Assembly: GCA_963798855.1 (NCBI GenBank)
Contig: CAWCUU010000001.1
Location: 1,426,001-1,490,000 of the forward strand
DNA: 64,000 nucleotides
Direction of reading: 5' to 3'
DNA from: CAWCUU01 sp963798855
Lineage (GTDB): Bacteria; Gemmatimonadota; Gemmatimonadetes; Longimicrobiales; RSA9
The position numbers were made by a program, and so were the translations under genes. The notes under the pieces are model-generated. The model saw only the letters and a list, made by a program, of their open reading frames with translations. It was not told the origin of the DNA and ran no database searches. Below, piece by piece: positions 16,406 to 24,077 of the stretch (position 1 is the first letter of the stretch; every line of letters begins with the position of its first letter).

Positions 16406-18217
16406 TCAGGAGCCGCTTCCGGATCGCTCCGCTCCCCGCAGCTCGCGCCGCGGGCTCGTCAGCGCCTTCACCATGCGGACGTATCGCGCATCGTCGCGCA
16501 GGACCTCGAATGTCGGGTCGATCAACAGCGACGTCAGCTGCGGGTCCACCCGCTCCTGCGCGCGCTCCAGCGATCGCACCGCACCCTCGCGGTCTTCTAC
16601 GGCGAGGAGCGCTCCGGCGATCTCGGTGGGCGCCGTGCCGGCCTCGTCCATCCGCCGCAGCACGGCTCGCGCCTGCGGGCGCAGTCCCGGCGCGAAGACG
16701 GCGCGACCGATCACCGCCGCCGCACCGGGGTCCTCGAACCCCACGCTCGCGGCCCATTGCCGTGCGTAGTCGGCCGCCTCGTCGCTCCCGAACCCGAGCC
16801 GACGCGCCTGCTTCACCCCGAACAGCGGCTGAATCGTATTGGTCCAGCCCAGCGATTTCAGGCGAAGGAAGATCTCGCGTGCCTCGCTCCACCGGCCGAG
16901 ATTGGCGAGAGTGAGGGCGTGGTGGTAGAGGGAGACGCCCGAGATCGGGTCGAGCTCGCGTGCCCGGCGTCTCGCCTCCAATGATTCCTCCACCCGTCGC
17001 TGGTAGAGCAGCGCATCGCCCAGCCAGGCGTGGGCGCTGGCGTAGGAGGGCCTGAGTTCTATCGCGCGCCTCAGCGCGAGCTCGGCGAAGCGGAAGTCGT
17101 GGTCGAAGTCGAGGCGCAGGACGCCCAGCGAGGCCCAGCCCTCCGCGAGATCCGGATCGAGCACGATCGCGCGTTGCGCCGCGTACTCGCCCTCCTCGAG
17201 CTTCGCCAGCCCAATGGCATCGCGGCGCCAGGCCAACGCATCGATGGCGTCGGCGAGGCCGCTCCAGGCGAGCGCGAAGCTCGAGTCACGCGCCAGCGCC
17301 CGCTCGAAATCGGCGAGCGCCTCGTGAAGTTGCGGGATCTTTCGCGTGGCCCACTTCTGCCTTCCGAGGAGGTAGAGATCGTAGGCTCGGAGATCCGTGG
17401 TTCCGCCGCGGTAGAGTCCATGGGTCGCCGAGCTGCCCGCCAAGCGGATGGCCAGCGCGTCCACGATCTCGGACGCGATCGCCTCCTGGACCGCGAACAG
17501 CTCGGTGAGCGGCCTGTCGTAGACGTCCGACCAGAGCTGATAGCCGGTGCGGGCATCGACGAGTTGTACGGCGATGCGGACGCGGCCTCGCGAGCGCCGA
17601 ACACTGCCCTCGAGCACGGTGCCCACGCCGAGCGTGTCTCCGATCGCTCGTACGTCCACGTTCGTGCGCTTGAAGGCGAAGGCGGACGTCCGCGCCGCTA
17701 CGCGGAGCCCCTTTATCCCGGACAGCGCATTGAGCAGCTCCTCGGAGAGCCCGTCGCCGAAGTACTCGTCCTCCCGCTCGCCACTCAGATTGACGAAGGG
17801 GAGCACGGCGATCGAGTCGTAGCTCCGCGAGCCTGGCGCCGCGCCGCGCCCGACCGTCCACCAGCCGCCGATGACGAGGAGCGCGACGCCCGCAATGGCG
17901 CCCAGGGCTGCGGCCCACCGGCGCGATCGCGGCAAAGCCACGATCGAAGCCAGTTCGGCCTCGCCGGCGGGAGCGGTTCGACGGACCCCATCGGGTCCCG
18001 CCTCGAACGCCCATGCGAAAACGACGGCGACCGGGAAGCCGACGATGCCGAGTGCGACGACGAGCGTGACGGTCCAGTCGGGAAGACCGAGCCGCGGGAA
18101 GATGACATCGGCAACCTGGATGGCGACGAAGCCGACGGCGCCGTACGTCGTCGCGACGCGAAACACCTTCCGCCGCTTGAGCTCGGCCAGGAACGCCTGC
18201 AGGGCTGATCGTCCCAC
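16406..18217 (-). CDS. Membrane protein with FlgO/TolB-like domain and TPR repeats
   Basis: About 603 residues. The N-terminal cytosolic helix FLAELKRRKVFRVATTYGA and two following membrane helices form a module found in many bacterial regulators with TPR domains, often with adenylate-cyclase or winged-helix partners. A FlgO-like domain follows: SIAVLPFVNLSGEREDEYFGDGLSEELLNALS through VRIAVQLVDARTGYQLWSDVYDR. The second half has several TPR motifs (DFERALARDSSFALAWSGLADA, RRAIELRPSYASAHAWLGDAL). GTG 18217 is used because it lies just before the conserved helix; the frame runs on upstream into GC-rich repeats that do not look like protein. Role unknown, probably a sensor or scaffold. Confidence 0.85.
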   Translation of the reverse strand: MGRSALQAFLAELKRRKVFRVATTYGAVGFVAIQVADVIFPRLGLPDWTVTLVVALGIVGFPVAVVFAWAFEAGPDGVRRTAPAGEAELASIVALPRSRRWAAALGAIAGVALLVIGGWWTVGRGAAPGSRSYDSIAVLPFVNLSGEREDEYFGDGLSEELLNALSGIKGLRVAARTSAFAFKRTNVDVRAIGDTLGVGTVLEGSVRRSRGRVRIAVQLVDARTGYQLWSDVYDRPLTELFAVQEAIASEIVDALAIRLAGSSATHGLYRGGTTDLRAYDLYLLGRQKWATRKIPQLHEALADFERALARDSSFALAWSGLADAIDALAWRRDAIGLAKLEEGEYAAQRAIVLDPDLAEGWASLGVLRLDFDHDFRFAELALRRAIELRPSYASAHAWLGDALLYQRRVEESLEARRRARELDPISGVSLYHHALTLANLGRWSEAREIFLRLKSLGWTNTIQPLFGVKQARRLGFGSDEAADYARQWAASVGFEDPGAAAVIGRAVFAPGLRPQARAVLRRMDEAGTAPTEIAGALLAVEDREGAVRSLERAQERVDPQLTSLLIDPTFEVLRDDARYVRMVKALTSPRRELRGAERSGSGS

Positions 18218-18322
18218 TCGCTGCACCGACCGCGCACAGGTTGGACGCCTCGCCTCACGACCGGGAGTTCCGGCGATCTGGAGGCGCAGGAAATCTGGAT
18301 CGGAGCCGCGCTCCGCTGCAAG

Positions 18323-18456
18323 GCAGCCGCGCCCCGCGCCGCCGGCGCGGCCCCGACGAAGTCGCGCCCGGCGCAGCGCCCCGACGAAGTCGCGCCCGGC
18401 GCAGCCGCGCCCCGCGCCGCCGGGCGCGGCGCCCGACGATGTCGCGCCCGATGGGC
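18323..18456. repeat. GC-rich direct repeats
   Basis: Two adjacent 28-bp copies (18351-18378 and 18379-18406, the first 26 bases identical) and a third degenerate copy at about 18431-18456. A second, 22-bp exact direct repeat occurs at 18323-18344 and 18401-18422. Read on the minus strand, the core is GGGCGCGAC-TTC-GTCG, close to a hairpin, and resembles the hairpin units inside ccmB (21971-22038). No spacers or leader, so not CRISPR. Confidence 0.75.
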
Positions 18457-18551
18457 TCGCCGGAACGGCCAGCCCATCGCCTCGGTACAATTGGTGGTCG
18501 CTGGCGACGCGGGCTCCGGCCGGCTAGGTTGATTCGTGGGAGCACAGGAAT

Positions 18552-18588
18552 CGCTCCGGCGGCGTGCGTCCGCCGGAGCGTTCTTCTT
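18552..18588 (+). terminator. Intrinsic-terminator-like hairpin in the leader of the TPM gene
   Basis: Perfect 11-bp arms, 18552-18562 and 18570-18580, with a 7-base loop and a T-rich tail TTCTTCTT at 18581-18588. No plus-strand gene precedes it; the next coding start is TTG 18617. A TACAAT hexamer at 18486-18491 could be the -10 of a promoter, though no good -35 is seen. It may be an attenuator or the end of a short RNA of about 95 bases. The rest of 18218-18616 holds only the GC-rich repeats. Confidence 0.65.
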
Positions 18589-18616
18589 GGCGGTCGAGTG
18601 CGATTCGGAGGTAAAG

Positions 18617-19438
18617 TTGCGAAGATCACTGATCGGGTCATTGCTGGGCGTCGGACTTCTGGTCGCCGCCGCCGGCGCGCAGGCCCAGCAGCTCCAGATC
18701 CCGGAGCCGGTCGGCTACGTGAACGACTTCGCGAACGTGATCCCCGCCGAGCGCGAGCGGCAGATCGGGCGCGTGATCGACGAGGTGCGGGGCAAGTCGG
18801 GCGGAGAGATCGTCGTCGTGACGCTCCCGTCGCTGGAGGGGCGGTCGATCGACGAGGTGGCGCTGAACATCGGCCGTGACTGGAAGATCGGTCGGAAGGG
18901 CAAGCCCGGCGACCGGGGGCGCAACACCGGCGTGGTCGTGCTCGTCGTCCCGAAGGAGACCTCGTCCGACGGCCGCGGTCACGTCAAGGTCGAGACGGGG
19001 ATCGGCACGACGCAGTTCGTCACGGCCGCGGAAGCGGGCCGCATCGAGGATCGCTTCATGCTCCCCTACTTCCAGCGACGCGACTACGGCACCGGTATCC
19101 TGCAGGGCGTCGCGGCCCTCGCGCAGGAGTACGCCGAGTTCTTTGGCTTCCAGCTTACCGGCAATGTGCCGAAGCCGAAGGAGCCTGGCGGCTCCATCGA
19201 CCTCGGCCAGATCATCATGCTCTTCTTCCTGCTGATCATCGTGTTGTCGGTGCTGCGCGGCGGTCGCCGTGGCTATCGCGGACCCGTGTTCCTGCCGTTC
19301 CCGATGGGCGGGCGCCACCGCGGTCCGTGGGGCGGCTTCGGCGGCGGCTTCGGCGGCTTCGGCGGGGGCGGTGGCGGCTTCGGCGGTTTCGGCGGGGGAG
19401 GTGGCTTCGGCGGCGGCGGCGCCGGTCGGAGCTGGTGA
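18617..19438 (+). CDS. TPM-domain (DUF477) secreted membrane-anchored protein
   Basis: 273 residues. TTG 18617 is chosen because GGAGG stands six bases upstream and a signal peptide (LRRSLIGSLLGVGLLVAAAGAQA) begins there. The TPM domain covers about residues 30-175: VNDFANVIPAERERQIGRVIDEV, GEIVVVTLPSLEGRSIDEVA, GRNTGVVVLVVP and YGTGILQGVAALAQ. One membrane helix (IIMLFFLLIIVLSVL) follows, and then the Gly/Phe-rich tail ending GRSW that is typical of this family. Plant and Corynebacterium TPM domains have phosphatase or membrane-protein turnover roles; here the function is unknown. TPM proteins usually pair with LemA, which is encoded two genes downstream. Confidence 0.9.
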   Translation: MRRSLIGSLLGVGLLVAAAGAQAQQLQIPEPVGYVNDFANVIPAERERQIGRVIDEVRGKSGGEIVVVTLPSLEGRSIDEVALNIGRDWKIGRKGKPGDRGRNTGVVVLVVPKETSSDGRGHVKVETGIGTTQFVTAAEAGRIEDRFMLPYFQRRDYGTGILQGVAALAQEYAEFFGFQLTGNVPKPKEPGGSIDLGQIIMLFFLLIIVLSVLRGGRRGYRGPVFLPFPMGGRHRGPWGGFGGGFGGFGGGGGGFGGFGGGGGFGGGGAGRSW

Positions 19439-19452
19439 GCGGGGAGGCCGGA

Positions 19453-20184
19453 ATGCCCGATCCGAGACAGTCCGCGCGGGAACTGACGGAGGGCCTGCTG
19501 CAGGCGGTCGGCGAGAACCTGAGGAGCGTCGTGCTGCACGGCTCGGTCGCGCGCGGCGAGGCGGTCCGGGGCGTCAGCGACATCAACGTCATGGTGCTCC
19601 TCGCTCACGCGGATCCGCCGGCGCTCGAGCCACTGTCGGCGCTGGCCCGGCGCTGGACGACGGCCGGGAACAGCGCGCCGCTGCTGCTCACCTGGGAGGA
19701 GTGGCGGCGGGCCGCCGATGTCTTCGCCATCGAGGCGGCGGACATGCGCCAGAGCCACGAGGTCCTCCACGGCGACGACCCCGTCACGCCGCTGCCCATC
19801 GACACCGATTCGCTCCGGCTGCAGGCCGAGAGGGAGCTGCGCGGCAAGCTCATCCAGCTGCGCGCCGGCTGTCTCCTCGCCGCAGACGAGCCGGGCGACG
19901 TCGGCGGCGTCCTGCTCACGGCGCTTCCTTCCTTCACCACCTACCTGCGGGCCACTCTGCGCCTGACGGGCAGGGAGGTGCCGGCGGCCACGCCGGATGT
20001 CATCCGTCAGGCGTGCGCGCTCGTCGACGCGCGTCCGGAGCCGTTTCTGAGGGCGTGGGACGCGCGCACGCAGCGGCGGATGCTGCGGCCGAACCTGGAC
20101 GACCCACTGGTTCACGGGTACTTCGATGTGGCGGTGAAGACCGCCGCGTTCGTGGACGCATTCAAGAGTGAGGCGAAGCGATGA
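19453..20184 (+). CDS. Nucleotidyltransferase-fold protein with a substituted catalytic motif
   Basis: 243 residues, no signal peptide. Residues 20-45 (RSVVLHGSVARGEAVRGVSDINVMVLL) match the nucleotidyltransferase motif GS...D-x-D, but the second Asp is Asn (SDIN). The third acidic residue expected on a later strand is not obvious; the region reads APLLLTWEEW. A helical C-terminal domain follows (ERELRGKLIQLRAGCLLAAD...), as in many minimal nucleotidyltransferases and their HEPN-like partners. Activity is therefore doubtful. ATG 19453 has GGGGAGG upstream. It lies 14 bases after the TPM gene and overlaps lemA, so all three should be co-expressed. Confidence 0.8.
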   Translation: MPDPRQSARELTEGLLQAVGENLRSVVLHGSVARGEAVRGVSDINVMVLLAHADPPALEPLSALARRWTTAGNSAPLLLTWEEWRRAADVFAIEAADMRQSHEVLHGDDPVTPLPIDTDSLRLQAERELRGKLIQLRAGCLLAADEPGDVGGVLLTALPSFTTYLRATLRLTGREVPAATPDVIRQACALVDARPEPFLRAWDARTQRRMLRPNLDDPLVHGYFDVAVKTAAFVDAFKSEAKR

Positions 20185-20789
20185 CCGCGACGATGCGGAG
20201 GTGGAGCTGGGTTCCGCTGCTGCTCGCGCTGGGCGCCTGCGGCTACAACACGATCCAGAGCAAGGACGAGGCGGTCACGGCCGCGCGCGCGAACATCGAC
20301 ACCGAGCTCATGCGCCGCAACGACCTGATCCCGAACCTCGTCGCCACCGTCGACGAGGCGGCGCAGTTCGAGAAGCAGACCTACACCCAGGTCGCACAGG
20401 CCCGCTCCGGCCTGACGCAGGCCCGTCAGCAGATGGCTCAGGCCGTACAAGGCAAGGCCGGCGCCGATGAGCTCAGCCGAGCCAACGCCGCCCTGACGGA
20501 CAACCTGCGCCTCTTCCTGAACGTCGCCGTCGAGGCGTATCCGCAGCTGCAGGCCAACCAGAACTTCCGCGCCCTGCAGGACGAGCTGACGGAGACGGAG
20601 AACCGGATCGCAGTCGCGCGTCGCGACTACAACGAGACCGTGCAGGACTACAACACCTATATCCGGCGCTTCCCGCAGACCGTGACGGCCCGCGTGATCG
20701 GCGCCGAGCGCAGACAGCCGTTCGAGGCGCCCGCGTCCGCTACCGCAGCGCCCAAGGTCCAGTTCGGACGGCAACCGCAGACGCCCTGA
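20181..20789 (+). CDS. lemA: LemA-family lipoprotein
   Basis: 202 residues. The signal ends in the lipobox LGAC followed by GYNTIQSKDEAV, the standard LemA opening. The rest is the helical LemA domain: NIDTELMRRNDLIPNLVATVDEAAQFEKQTY, LFLNVAVEAYPQLQANQNFRALQDELTETENRIAVARRDYNETVQDYN. Function is unresolved in bacteria; in several species it occurs with TPM proteins, as here. The start overlaps the nucleotidyltransferase stop by four bases. The order TPM - nucleotidyltransferase - LemA is unusual because the nucleotidyltransferase is inserted. Confidence 0.93.
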   Translation: MTATMRRWSWVPLLLALGACGYNTIQSKDEAVTAARANIDTELMRRNDLIPNLVATVDEAAQFEKQTYTQVAQARSGLTQARQQMAQAVQGKAGADELSRANAALTDNLRLFLNVAVEAYPQLQANQNFRALQDELTETENRIAVARRDYNETVQDYNTYIRRFPQTVTARVIGAERRQPFEAPASATAAPKVQFGRQPQTP

Positions 20790-20840
20790 AGGGTAGGCGA
20801 CCTGCTAGCGGTCGCTGGGGCGAGCGCCCTCGGTCACGCG

Positions 20841-20990
20841 CTACCGCATGCGGCGCACGGCCCAGACGATCAGCAGGGCGAGCCCCGCGAGCAGCAGCAG
20901 GTGGACCAGCGCCCCGGCGAGCTTGAATACGATGCCTCCGACGATCCAGAGCAGCACCAGGACGACGCCGAGCCAGAAAAGGGCACCCAT
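20841..20990 (-). CDS. 49-residue hydrophobic membrane protein (Lmo0937/DUF5670-like)
   Basis: Small gene read directly from the minus strand. The product starts MGALFWLGVVLVLLWIVGG, continues with IVFKLAGALVHLLLLAG and ends IVWAVRRMR. It has two hydrophobic helices with a short positively charged tail, the layout of the Lmo0937-type family of tiny membrane proteins. It is convergent with lemA, about 50 bases apart; a short 6-bp inverted repeat at 20797-20815 lies between. Family assignment is by size and pattern only. Confidence 0.7.
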   Translation of the reverse strand: MGALFWLGVVLVLLWIVGGIVFKLAGALVHLLLLAGLALLIVWAVRRMR

Positions 20991-21143
20991 GGGAATTGCT
21001 CCGTCAGGATTTCCTCGCGGTGGGTTCCGTAGGGAGATCTCCTACACCATTTTCAAGAAATCAAGAAGCGTTCCCGCGGAAAACCCCGCATTGAGCCGCC
21101 ATATGGACGGGGGTACGTTCAGGGCGACTCGAATCGGGGGACG

Positions 21144-21911
21144 ATGAGCGTGCAGCCGATCCAACGCGAAACCGACAGCAGCGGCGAGGCCCTGGGTCTC
21201 GAGCTGGAGGGCATCGCGAAGCGGTTCGGGCGCCGCTGGGTGCTGCGAGGCATCGACCTGCAGCTGTCGCCCGGGACGGTACTCGGGCTGACCGGGCGGA
21301 ACGGGAGCGGCAAGACGACGCTGCTTCGCATCCTGTGTACGCTGTCCCGCCCGACCCGCGGGTCGGCCCAACTGCACGGTCACGACCTGGTGGAGGATGC
21401 GGACGAAGTGCGGCACCGGGTCGGCATGCTCGCCCACTCGCCGGGGCTCTATCCCGACCTGACCGCCGCTGAGAACCTGCGCTTCGCTCGGAGGATGTAC
21501 GGCCTGGGCGATGGGGCGTCCGCCGTGATGGAGGTGCTGGAGCGCGTCGGGCTGGAGCGTGAGGCGGACGAGCGCGTGCGCTTCTTCTCGTCCGGGATGC
21601 AGCGCCGCGTCGCGCTGGCCCGGCTGCTCCTGCGCCCGCCCCGCCTGCTCCTGCTCGACGAGCCGCACTCGGCCTTCGACGTCAATGCGGTCGCGCTCGT
21701 CCACGATTTCATCCGCGCGGTGCGCGACGCCGGCGGGATCGTGGTCGTCGCGACGCACGACCCGCTGCGGGCCGAACGTCTCTGGACGCGCATGCTGCAC
21801 TTGCATGAAGGCGTGCTCGCGGCCGGCAGCCTCGAGCGCTATCGCGACGGCGTGCGCTTCGCCGCGCCTCAGGGGTCCCCCTCGCCCGTCATGGAGGAAC
21901 ATGTCGGTTGA
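21144..21911 (+). CDS. ccmA: Haem exporter ATP-binding protein CcmA
   Basis: ABC ATPase, 255 residues, of the CcmABCD complex that releases haem-loaded CcmE for cytochrome c maturation. Walker A is GRNGSGKTT, the signature is FSSGMQRRVALARLLL, Walker B is LLLLDEPHSAFD, with the switch His in VATHDP. FSSGMQRR rather than LSGGQ is common in CcmA. It opens the complete ccm operon. Upstream, 21033-21042 holds a 10-bp palindrome (GGAGATCTCC) that could be an operator, with no clear promoter boxes. A run of G bases before ATG 21144 serves as ribosome-binding site. Confidence 0.93.
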   Translation: MSVQPIQRETDSSGEALGLELEGIAKRFGRRWVLRGIDLQLSPGTVLGLTGRNGSGKTTLLRILCTLSRPTRGSAQLHGHDLVEDADEVRHRVGMLAHSPGLYPDLTAAENLRFARRMYGLGDGASAVMEVLERVGLEREADERVRFFSSGMQRRVALARLLLRPPRLLLLDEPHSAFDVNAVALVHDFIRAVRDAGGIVVVATHDPLRAERLWTRMLHLHEGVLAAGSLERYRDGVRFAAPQGSPSPVMEEHVG

Positions 21912-22746
21912 GCGGCTTCGCCGGGCGCGGCCCTTCGCCCCGGGCGCCGCTTCGCGGGGCGCGGCTGCGTCGGGAGCGGCTGCGCCGCTCCCGGACTCGC
22001 CGGGCGCGGCGGCGGCGGGAGCGACTGTGTCGCTCCCGCACTTGCCGGGGGGGACGGCGTCCGGGTTCCTGCAGGAGCTGACGCGGATCGGCGCGGTGGC
22101 GTGGAAGGACCTGACGACGGAGCGGAGGACGAAGGCGAACTTCAACGCGGTCGTCTTTCTCGCTGCGATGACGTTGCTGCTGTTCGGCTTCGCGCTGGGG
22201 CCGGATGCGGAGGCGCTGCGCTCGGCGGCGGCGGGGATCCTGTGGCTGACGGTGCTGTTCAGTGGAGTGCTGGCTTTCAACCGGTCCTACGAGCTGGAGC
22301 TGGAGGGTGGTGCGCTGGATACGCTGCTGGCCTACCCGGGTGATCGGCGGTCGCTGTTCCTGGGGAAGGTGGCGGCGAATCTGACGTTCGTTCTGCTGGT
22401 CGAGGTGATCGTGGTGCCGCTGGCGGGGGTGCTCTACGACCTGCCGCTGCTCCGGCCGTTTCCGGGGCTGGTCGCGATCTTCTTGCTGGGAACGATCGGC
22501 TTCGTGACCCTGGGCACGTTCTACGCGGCGATGGCGAGCCGTGTGCGCGCCCGGGAGGTGCTGCTCCCGCTGCTGCTGTTCCCGATGCTGGTGCCGGTCC
22601 TGATCGCCTCGGTGGAGGCGACGGACGCGCTGCTGAACGGGAACCTGATGGGAGATGCGGGTGCGTGGATGCGCATCCTGATCGTGTTCGACGTCGTGTT
22701 CCTGGTCGCGACGTATTTCGCGTTCGAGCACGTTATCGAGGGATAG
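21901..22746 (+). CDS. ccmB: Haem exporter permease CcmB with repeat-containing N-terminal extension
   Basis: 281 residues. The permease part begins near residue 60 (GFLQELTRIGAVAWKDLTTERRTK) and has six hydrophobic segments, including AAGILWLTVLFSGVLAFNRSYELELEGGALDTLLAYP and LLLFPMLVPVLIASVEAT, the CcmB hallmarks. Residues about 8-58 are an Ala/Gly/Pro-rich extension absent from ordinary CcmB; it is encoded by GC-rich hairpin repeats (21971-22038). ATG 21901 follows GGAGG directly and overlaps ccmA, so the extension seems to be translated. With CcmA and CcmC it forms the inner-membrane haem-handling complex. Confidence 0.92.
   Translation: MSVERLRRARPFAPGAASRGAAASGAAAPLPDSPGAAAAGATVSLPHLPGGTASGFLQELTRIGAVAWKDLTTERRTKANFNAVVFLAAMTLLLFGFALGPDAEALRSAAAGILWLTVLFSGVLAFNRSYELELEGGALDTLLAYPGDRRSLFLGKVAANLTFVLLVEVIVVPLAGVLYDLPLLRPFPGLVAIFLLGTIGFVTLGTFYAAMASRVRAREVLLPLLLFPMLVPVLIASVEATDALLNGNLMGDAGAWMRILIVFDVVFLVATYFAFEHVIEG
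21971..22038. repeat. Two hairpin repeats inside ccmB
   Basis: Two 23-base hairpins, 21971-21993 and 22016-22038, 45 bases apart. Each has 10-bp perfect arms around a 3-base loop. The first core is GGGAGCGGC-TGC-GCCGCTCCC and the second GGGAGCGAC-TGT-GTCGCTCCC. The differences on the left arm are matched on the right arm, so pairing is preserved (covariation). They lie in frame within the N-terminal extension of CcmB. Confidence 0.8.
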
Positions 22747-22751
22747 CCGAG

Positions 22752-23489
22752 ATGATCGAGACGATGACGATGGAAGAACGGACGATGACGCAGGCCCCGC
22801 CGCCACGACGGTGGGTGGGCATCCTCGGCTGGATCGCGCTGCTCTCTCTGATCGGGGCGCAGATCTTCGGCTTCGTCAAGTCGCCGCCGGACCGCGACAT
22901 GGGGAATCTGGAAAAGATCCTGTACGTGCACGTTCCCGCCGCGTGGAACATGTCGCTGGCGTTCACGTTCGTGTTCGGCATGAGCATCGCCTACCTGTGG
23001 CGGCGCTCCGAGCGGCTGGACCTGCTGGCCGCCGCGGGGGCGGAGGCGGGCACCGTGCTCACCGGTCTCACGCTGATGCTGGGCTCGATCTGGGCGCGGC
23101 CGACCTGGGGCGTGTGGTGGACCTGGGACCCGCGGCTCACCACGACGGCGATCCTGTTCGTGATCTACGTGGGCTATCTGGCGCTGCGCGCGTTCACGGA
23201 GGATCCGGAGCAGCGCGCGCGGTGGAGCGCGGCGGTCGGCGTGCTCGGCTTCCTCAACGTGCTGATCGTCTACAAGTCGGTGCAGTGGTGGCGCACCATC
23301 CACCAGGTGCAGTCGACGCCGAGCACCGTCGCGCCGGCGTACGCGTGGTCGTTGCGGCTGAACGCCATCGCGATCCTGCTGATCCTGATCTACTTCGTGG
23401 CGAAGCGGTACCAGATCGCGCTCGCGGAGCGGGCGCTCGAGACGCGACTCGAGGAGACCGCGCTGGCAAGGAGGGAAGTCCATGTCTGA
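22752..23489 (+). CDS. ccmC: Haem-handling membrane protein CcmC
   Basis: About 245 residues, six membrane helices. The tryptophan-rich haem motif VWWTWDPRLTTTAIL sits between two conserved histidine-bearing regions: YVHVPAAWNMSLAF before it and QWWRTIHQVQSTPSTV after. CcmC attaches haem to the conserved His of CcmE at the periplasmic face of the inner membrane. ATG 22752 has GAGGG upstream; in-frame ATGs at 22764, 22770 and 22785 are alternatives. It lies five bases after ccmB and overlaps ccmD by eight bases. Confidence 0.95.
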   Translation: MIETMTMEERTMTQAPPPRRWVGILGWIALLSLIGAQIFGFVKSPPDRDMGNLEKILYVHVPAAWNMSLAFTFVFGMSIAYLWRRSERLDLLAAAGAEAGTVLTGLTLMLGSIWARPTWGVWWTWDPRLTTTAILFVIYVGYLALRAFTEDPEQRARWSAAVGVLGFLNVLIVYKSVQWWRTIHQVQSTPSTVAPAYAWSLRLNAIAILLILIYFVAKRYQIALAERALETRLEETALARREVHV

Positions 23490-23619
23490 GTGGAACTTCA
23501 TCATCGCGGCCTACGGCGTGACTTGGGCCGTGCTGGCCGGCTACGCCGTCTACCTGCGTCGGCGGGCCGCGCGGGTGCGCGACGCGTGGGAGCGGGCCAG
23601 CGAGGAGGGCGGGCGCTGA
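23482..23619 (+). CDS. ccmD: Small haem-exporter subunit CcmD
   Basis: 45 residues, too short for most gene tables. It begins MSEWNFIIAAYGVTWAVLAG, a single membrane helix, continues YAVYLRRRAARV and ends in a charged tail. This size, topology and place between ccmC and ccmE are what CcmD shows elsewhere; it is needed to release holo-CcmE from CcmABC. GGAGGGAAG upstream of ATG 23482 is a good ribosome-binding site within the end of ccmC. Confidence 0.88.
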   Translation: MSEWNFIIAAYGVTWAVLAGYAVYLRRRAARVRDAWERASEEGGR

Positions 23620-23621
23620 CC

Positions 23622-24077
23622 ATGGAACGGAAGACGCAACGCCGGCTGCTGATGCTGGTGGGGGCCGCGGCGATCCTGAGCGCATTCGGCTACCTGCTCT
23701 ACAGCGGGATCGGCAACAACCTGGTCTACTTCCTGACACCGACGGAGTTGGTGGCGAAGGGCGCGAAGGCGTACGATACGCCGGTCCGGCTCGGCGGGCA
23801 GGTGGCGCCGGGCAGCGTGCAATGGGACAAGGACGCGCTCGACCTCCGCTTCACGATCACGGACGGGGCGAAGTCGCTCGAGGTGCACTCGAAGGGCGCG
23901 CCGCCGACGATGTTCCGCCCCGGCATCGGGGTCGTCGTCGAAGGGCGGTTCACGAAGGCCGGGATCTTCGAATCGCACAGCCTGATGGTCAAGCACTCGA
24001 ACGAGTATCATCCTCCGACCGAAGGGCACAAGCCGGAGGAGATGTACAAGACGCTCATCCGTGAGGGGGAGAGTTGA
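23622..24077 (+). CDS. ccmE: Haem chaperone CcmE
   Basis: 151 residues: a short cytosolic tail, one membrane anchor (LLMLVGAAAILSAFGYLLYSG), then the periplasmic OB-fold domain. The covalent haem-binding histidine is expected at His125 in LMVKHSNEYHPP, followed by the conserved tyrosine two to four residues on. Other family features are the FLTPTEL segment and VRLGGQVAPGSV. It carries haem from CcmC to the CcmF ligase. ATG 23622 follows ccmD by two bases; the 3' end overlaps ccmF. Confidence 0.95.
   Translation: MERKTQRRLLMLVGAAAILSAFGYLLYSGIGNNLVYFLTPTELVAKGAKAYDTPVRLGGQVAPGSVQWDKDALDLRFTITDGAKSLEVHSKGAPPTMFRPGIGVVVEGRFTKAGIFESHSLMVKHSNEYHPPTEGHKPEEMYKTLIREGES

Noticed and set aside
18323..18456. 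Possible CRISPR array
   Set aside because: The 28-bp units are directly adjacent without spacers, vary in sequence, and no cas gene is present.
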